This document shows positions 59,701 to 64,000 of a stretch of DNA of 64,000 bases, piece after piece (positions within the stretch are counted from its first letter, which is position 1; the number at the start of each line of letters is the position of its first letter). The translations under genes and the position numbers were made by a program. The notes beneath the pieces were generated by a model, which was not told the DNA's origin, made no database searches, and was given only the letters and a program-made list of their open reading frames with translations. This stretch comes from Pocillopora verrucosa (taxonomy: Eukaryota; Cnidaria; Anthozoa; Scleractinia; Pocilloporidae): the NCBI RefSeq assembly GCF_036669915.1, contig NC_089319.1:3557082-3621081 (forward strand). Reading direction: 5' to 3'.

Positions 59701-62200
59701 GGAAACCTTTGGCGAAAGTGTTAAATTCGACCTGCCGAAATATTTCAGGTTATGAACTATTGCAGATTGTGAACTGAGAGGGTTTGACACTTTTGACGGC
59801 TTTTGTCTTGTTCAACCACTCAAATTATTTGAACCATTCTAACAAGGATTCTGATTGGCTTATTGTAGCATGCTTATGAGAGTATAGAGCATACTGACGA
59901 CATTGATGTTTGCTTTGAAATCAAGGTTTGTTTTGAAAATTGAAAGTAATGCGTGGGAAACTTAAAGGATTCTTTTTATGAAACAAATAGAGAAGCCTTG
60001 ACTGTGCTCTATTCTGTTGTAAAGCACTTAGGAAGCAACTGGAGCACCCCAAAATCATCATGAAGGGTTGCTTATCTGGGGCGAAATAAAAGCAGGTACT
60101 AAAACCTTACTTCTGACGACTTTCCCGAAAAAGGCAACCTGGTGTAGGCTTTTATTTTCCGCGCATACGCCAGAAGGTAACACCGCTATCTCCCTATCGA
60201 CTTCATAGTCCTAATTTAATAGAACGAGGTGCTCGGTTTTAAAGCTGCGGGGTTAACTCCAGCTCGAATAATTATAATTTCTCTAAGCTACCAGTCATCT
60301 GGAAGATGTACGTCTTCATTATAAGCTTGATTGTAGTCGAAGGAAAGGTTTATTACCATTTTTCATTTGCAGGTACTGTTCTAGGAGCCAAAGGATTTGA
60401 CACTCATGCGAATAGTTTCGCTGGTATTCACCTGAGAGATTACCTTAACGAAATCAAAGGAGAGTATGTGCCACATTGACGTGCTTTTAGATATGTTCAT
60501 AGAACAAAACAAAACGAAAGCTGATATAAAACAAATGTAAAGGAAGAGAATGATCATCCAACCCTCTAAAGAGGAACTGGTCTTTTACGCTGTAATCTCA
60601 CTACCATAAAATGTAGCATATGATAGTTCAGAGCACAAACATCATGGATCCCACATCATTTTAAGTACATCTGCCCCAGCTTTTTATATATATATATAAA
60701 GAATTCATAATCTCCTAAAAGATACATATTTTTCTCTTTCTAACGACCGTTCGGGATTGTTTCCAATGTCAAACGCATGAAAATTTGTCGCAATAACTCC
60801 TATCCGAAACTGAATCAGAAATATGCTCAGAAAACGAGATTCGGTTAATTCCGTGGGGAACTTATTTCAAAATATTAGCACATTAATGCCTCATAGAGGT
60901 TTTCGTTCTTGCACTTTTTTCGTAATTCGTAATAAATGCATTTGTTTGCCATTCTCACGGAAATATCGTGTTTGTTCCAATTGCAGAAAAATCGTTTTGG
61001 TCGCCATTCAAGATGAAGGCTCGACATACATATCACCAGCGATTGACGCTCTAAAAAGAGTTGGCGCCACCGATGACCTACTCAATCTGACAGAGTTCAG
61101 AGGATCTTTTGCTTTGGTGGGATTCGCCGGTGTAAATAGACCATCTTGGATTGCACAACAAAATGCCAAGCGAGAAAGGGGACCCAGTGAGATATCTCTG
61201 ACAATCCCATCATCAGAAGGTATATCTTCGTTCTATTGATACCTTATAGCGGAATTTCAGCTTTTAAATAAGTGAACGGGTCCATCATAACGAGCCAGCC
61301 ACGCATTGACTAAGCATTTTCAGGCTCTCGTGTACTCATATTGGTGTGTGTTGATTAACGAGACAACACTGCCTTTCCTCCTGCAGCTATCAAAGGCTTA
61401 TATTACAATCAGCCTGGCCATTCCTGCAAGGACATCCGGGACTCCGGATATTCCGTTGGAGATGGGGAGTACTGGATCGACCCTGAGAAGAACGGAAACC
61501 CTTTAAAGGTCTACTGTGACATGACAACTGACGGAGGTGAGATGCGAATGCTCGATCATGTTAAAAAAAGTAAAGGAACTGAATTGGATTTGAGTTTCTG
61601 AAATTCTACTTCATGATGTTTGAAACATTTAGTTCATGTTGGTTGATGTTGGCTTCGTTTTGCACAGGAGGCTGGCTTCTTGTTTCCAACGTTGTGGTAG
61701 ACAACCCGTCCTCGCCACAGCTTTGGATTGCGTCATCATACCTTGAAATCCGCAACTGCCACAGGAACAAAACGTTGTTCATCACAGAAAATGCCATGAA
61801 AGAACTGAGAACACACTTGTCTTTCACTCAGCTGAGATTCCACTGCAACAAACAAAAAGGACGAATGATCCACGTGACCACAGCTGCAAACAGCTCTGGT
61901 GAAGCTGTAGTTCAGTACTTCAGCGGTCAGACGGATGGGCGACCTTTGGCGTGTGGCTCGTTTAATAGAATGAAAGATGATAACTCCAATATAACTGGAG
62001 TCTGTCACCAATGGCAGGGCCAGCAGTGGGGTCACCCACCGTCGGCAAAAGGGACATTGACCTACCACGCCTTTTATGTCCCTAACAAATATCACTGGTT
62101 GTTGGTTCCTGGAAATCAAAGATGGGAGTGTGACGACTATATTTCTAACGGATTTTTTGCGCTGTCCTCTGGCGATTTCTGGAAAGTCTTTGTCCGTTAA
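56769..62200 (+). CDS. Long gene J: secreted PAN-EGF-ILEI-fibrinogen-like protein
   Basis: Exons 56769-56883, 56989-57206, 57997-58087, 58680-58832, 60373-60463, 60987-61219, 61387-61536, 61668-62200 (TAA): 1584 nt, 527 aa. All modules are intact. The last base of exon 1 is C instead of G, so the split codon reads His (HHVLAGH) instead of Asp. Other marks: PPVMRVFIRSEGCDD at the start of ILEI, LNEIKGEK at the ILEI2-3 junction, and VVDNPSSPQLW with YLEIRNCHRN in the C-terminal module. The ILEI2-ILEI3 intron has only a short TA tract where I has the Penelope-like palindrome. Its upstream region is split by the TTAA element, about 200 bp before the ATG, which may affect expression. Likely extracellular; function unknown. 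Confidence 0.82.
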
Positions 62201-63619
62201 GGCCTGGAAACACCTACATCCGCTTCCACTTTTCCTGCAAAACTTTTCTCTGCAAAGTAAGACGTCATGATCATCGGATAACTCTAACAAGCCCTCAAAC
62301 TTTTTTTATTTGTTTTTTATCATTCGAACAATTTGCGAGGTTTTCGTTCTCATATTTCGTATGTTAGTTTGTGGCCTGAACGTCACGGAGGCGTTGGTAT
62401 TTCATCTCTTAAATACCATAGTAGTGACTAACTTATAACTTCTCCATACAGTATCACCCTTGAATTAAATATTGAGGTCATAGGAATAAAGGAAATGATC
62501 ACCAGCCTAGGAGGTCCATAACTGTCAAACAAATTCTCCTCGGCAGCATTATAGGAAATGTAGAGAGAACAGAATGGTGAACATTCATACTGATGATAGG
62601 GTGTTAAGAGTTAAAACCTTTTCATCTTTCAAGGAAACCCGACCCAAAAGATTTGTTCATCTATCTGCTTTTTTTCCTTCCTTTTTTTCGGGAAGTCATT
62701 ATTTTATTGCCGCGAAGGAGGAGGGGGGAGGGAGGGAGGGTCTCAGGCGGGGCTGTTCGGAGGATTTTTGGGGAATAGCATGGTTTTCAGGCGAAGCTGA
62801 GATGATATTAGTCTTTGGTAACATAATATATAAAGGAAGGACTGTAGATAATCGTTTGCAAATGATGGAGGGGGGGGAAGTATCCATATACTACGGTGCC
62901 TTAGGGGACTAGGTAGATTGTGTTGTAAAATCCTCCGACGGATCTCTACCCCAACCCTCCTCCCCCTTCTGGAGATAAGAAATGATTGGTCCCTTAGTAC
63001 GGACAAGCGAGTCTTTACAACACTTGGAGGTACCTTTGCTTTGACGTTGAGTTAAGCCTTCTTAAAATCTCCTACTACAATCATTCAGGGAGAACTTAAA
63101 GACTATTTCAATTTATCGCACTGTTTTGGTTTGCAGTTGGTTTGCTAGTTTGAGTTTCTTTTTACAACCGTTGCTTTTAGAAAAAATTGGTTGTTCAAGG
63201 TAATTTCATAACAATAGTTCACTTAGAAATGCAAATTTCATTAGGAAAACTTGGAATAGAAATGCTGAGACAAATTTGTTAGAAGATGTAGTAACATTGT
63301 TAAAAAAACACATTACAGCAGGGTTGACGTAGCCATTTCACACATGAAATTTTCAAAATAATAAATTTCAGTACATTTTGATATTTAAAAAGCTCAAGGT
63401 AAAACTATTTCTAAAGTGATTTTAAATCAATTTATTTGTAAATATTTGACATGTAGGTGATTATGCGCACAGACACACACAACCTTTTCATTCCCGTTCC
63501 GTACCCAAACTTCATTAGTATGGGTACGGAACGACTTAACTAACTGTGTGCGAATGGTCTTAGCTGGGTACGAAACCACTGGCATCCGCCCGAGGTTGTC
63601 GGTGAATTTCTTTGGGTTG
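62201..63619. other. 3' flank of gene J
   Basis: Matches 7135-8543. The G-rich tract (62717-62741) has one extra aggg unit compared with A and I. The inverted repeat gttccgtaccc / gggtacggaac is at 63496-63532. No gene. Confidence 0.45.
62485..62490 (+). terminator. Candidate poly(A) signal of gene J
   Basis: AATAAA about 285 nt after the stop; conserved with A and I. Confidence 0.4.
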
Positions 63620-63704
63620 TTAGCGAGCTGGCCTAGCATTGGATGTCGGCAAACTGGCCTTGGTTGTCGACACACTGGCCTAAATCGTCGGCAAACTGGC
63701 CTAG
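63620..63704. repeat. 21-bp minisatellite, copy 4 (contracted)
   Basis: Lacks about two units relative to copies 1 and 3: the gcccaagttgtcagcgaggg part is gone. Confidence 0.7.
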
Positions 63705-63910
63705 GACACAGACACAAACACAACATCAACGTATATTTCAATAAGTCGATAGAGTTTAAGCATATTACATAAGCATAATACATAATACTGTGTTCCTGAT
63801 ATTCTTTGCAGTGCTTATATTGCATTTTGGTTTTTACATAATCTCATTGTAATGGTTTCTGAAAAAACCATCATTGTACGAAGCCAATAAAGTTATTACT
63901 ATTATTATAG
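63705..63910 (+). mobile_element. Retroelement-like 3' end, copy 4
   Basis: As at 8675. Confidence 0.3.
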
Positions 63911-64000
63911 ATCGAAAGTCTATCTGATTTGATCAACCACATACAACTGACTCGAGGTGACTAAAGAAGGAATGATTTAAGTCAGCGCTGACCTTGATTG
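63911..64000. other. Start of spacer, cut by window end
   Basis: Matches 8883-8972. By analogy the relic intron block and a short gene would follow outside the window. Confidence 0.4.

Overview
The window is intron-rich, AT-rich animal DNA. It looks like an anthozoan cnidarian, most likely a stony coral: it has multi-exon genes with GT-AG introns, tRNA-derived SINEs, Penelope-like and Crypton-like fragments, and a secreted PAN / EGF / fibrinogen-like gene family that resembles, from memory, coral proteins annotated as uncharacterized skeletal organic matrix protein 5. Genus and species cannot be told from the sequence.

Everything recognisable belongs to one tandem array on the + strand. Two gene types occur. 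LONG genes have 8 exons and a predicted 527 aa: signal peptide, PAN/Apple, half-EGF, ILEI/FAM3-like domain (3 exons), fibrinogen-like N-terminal exon, and a large C-terminal exon. SHORT genes have 5 exons and 370 aa, with the same modules minus ILEI. The ILEI cassette is 477 nt and has phase 1 boundaries on both sides, so its presence or absence keeps the frame.

Layout: LONG A (1846-7134, intact); SHORT B (11466-13432, broken by an internal inversion); C (16168-17228, only the last two exons); SHORT D (20248-22205, intact); relic E (24820-26003); LONG F (26889-31739, pseudogene) with SHORT G (31757-33749, frameshifted) lodged inside its last exon; a site near 37513 where a short gene has been deleted; LONG I (39430-45867, intact); SHORT K (50130-52096, same inversion as B); LONG J (56769-62200, intact). 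A higher-order unit of about 14-15 kb, LONG + spacer + inverted SHORT, is seen at 1-14170 and 37620-52836 and begins again at 52837. The interval 14171-37619 is a rearranged stretch.

Spacers hold the same ordered set of repeats each time: a 21-bp minisatellite, a retroelement-like 3' end, blocks homologous to the long-gene introns, palindromic elements, relic EGF exons, Crypton-like N-terminal fragments, a hairpin MITE and a tRNA-derived SINE. Two large palindromic insertions distinguish otherwise equivalent units: a 0.9-kb Penelope-like palindrome in an intron of I, and a 2.08-kb element flanked by TTAA with arms of about 0.83 kb upstream of J.

The intact genes predict secreted extracellular or matrix proteins. 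They share conserved scaffolds but differ strongly in one patch of the C-terminal domain. The clearest novelty is the pattern of copy birth and death in the array: a duplicated inversion, a gene inserted in a paralogue's exon, and modular loss or gain of ILEI. All domain assignments are by eye; no database search was run.
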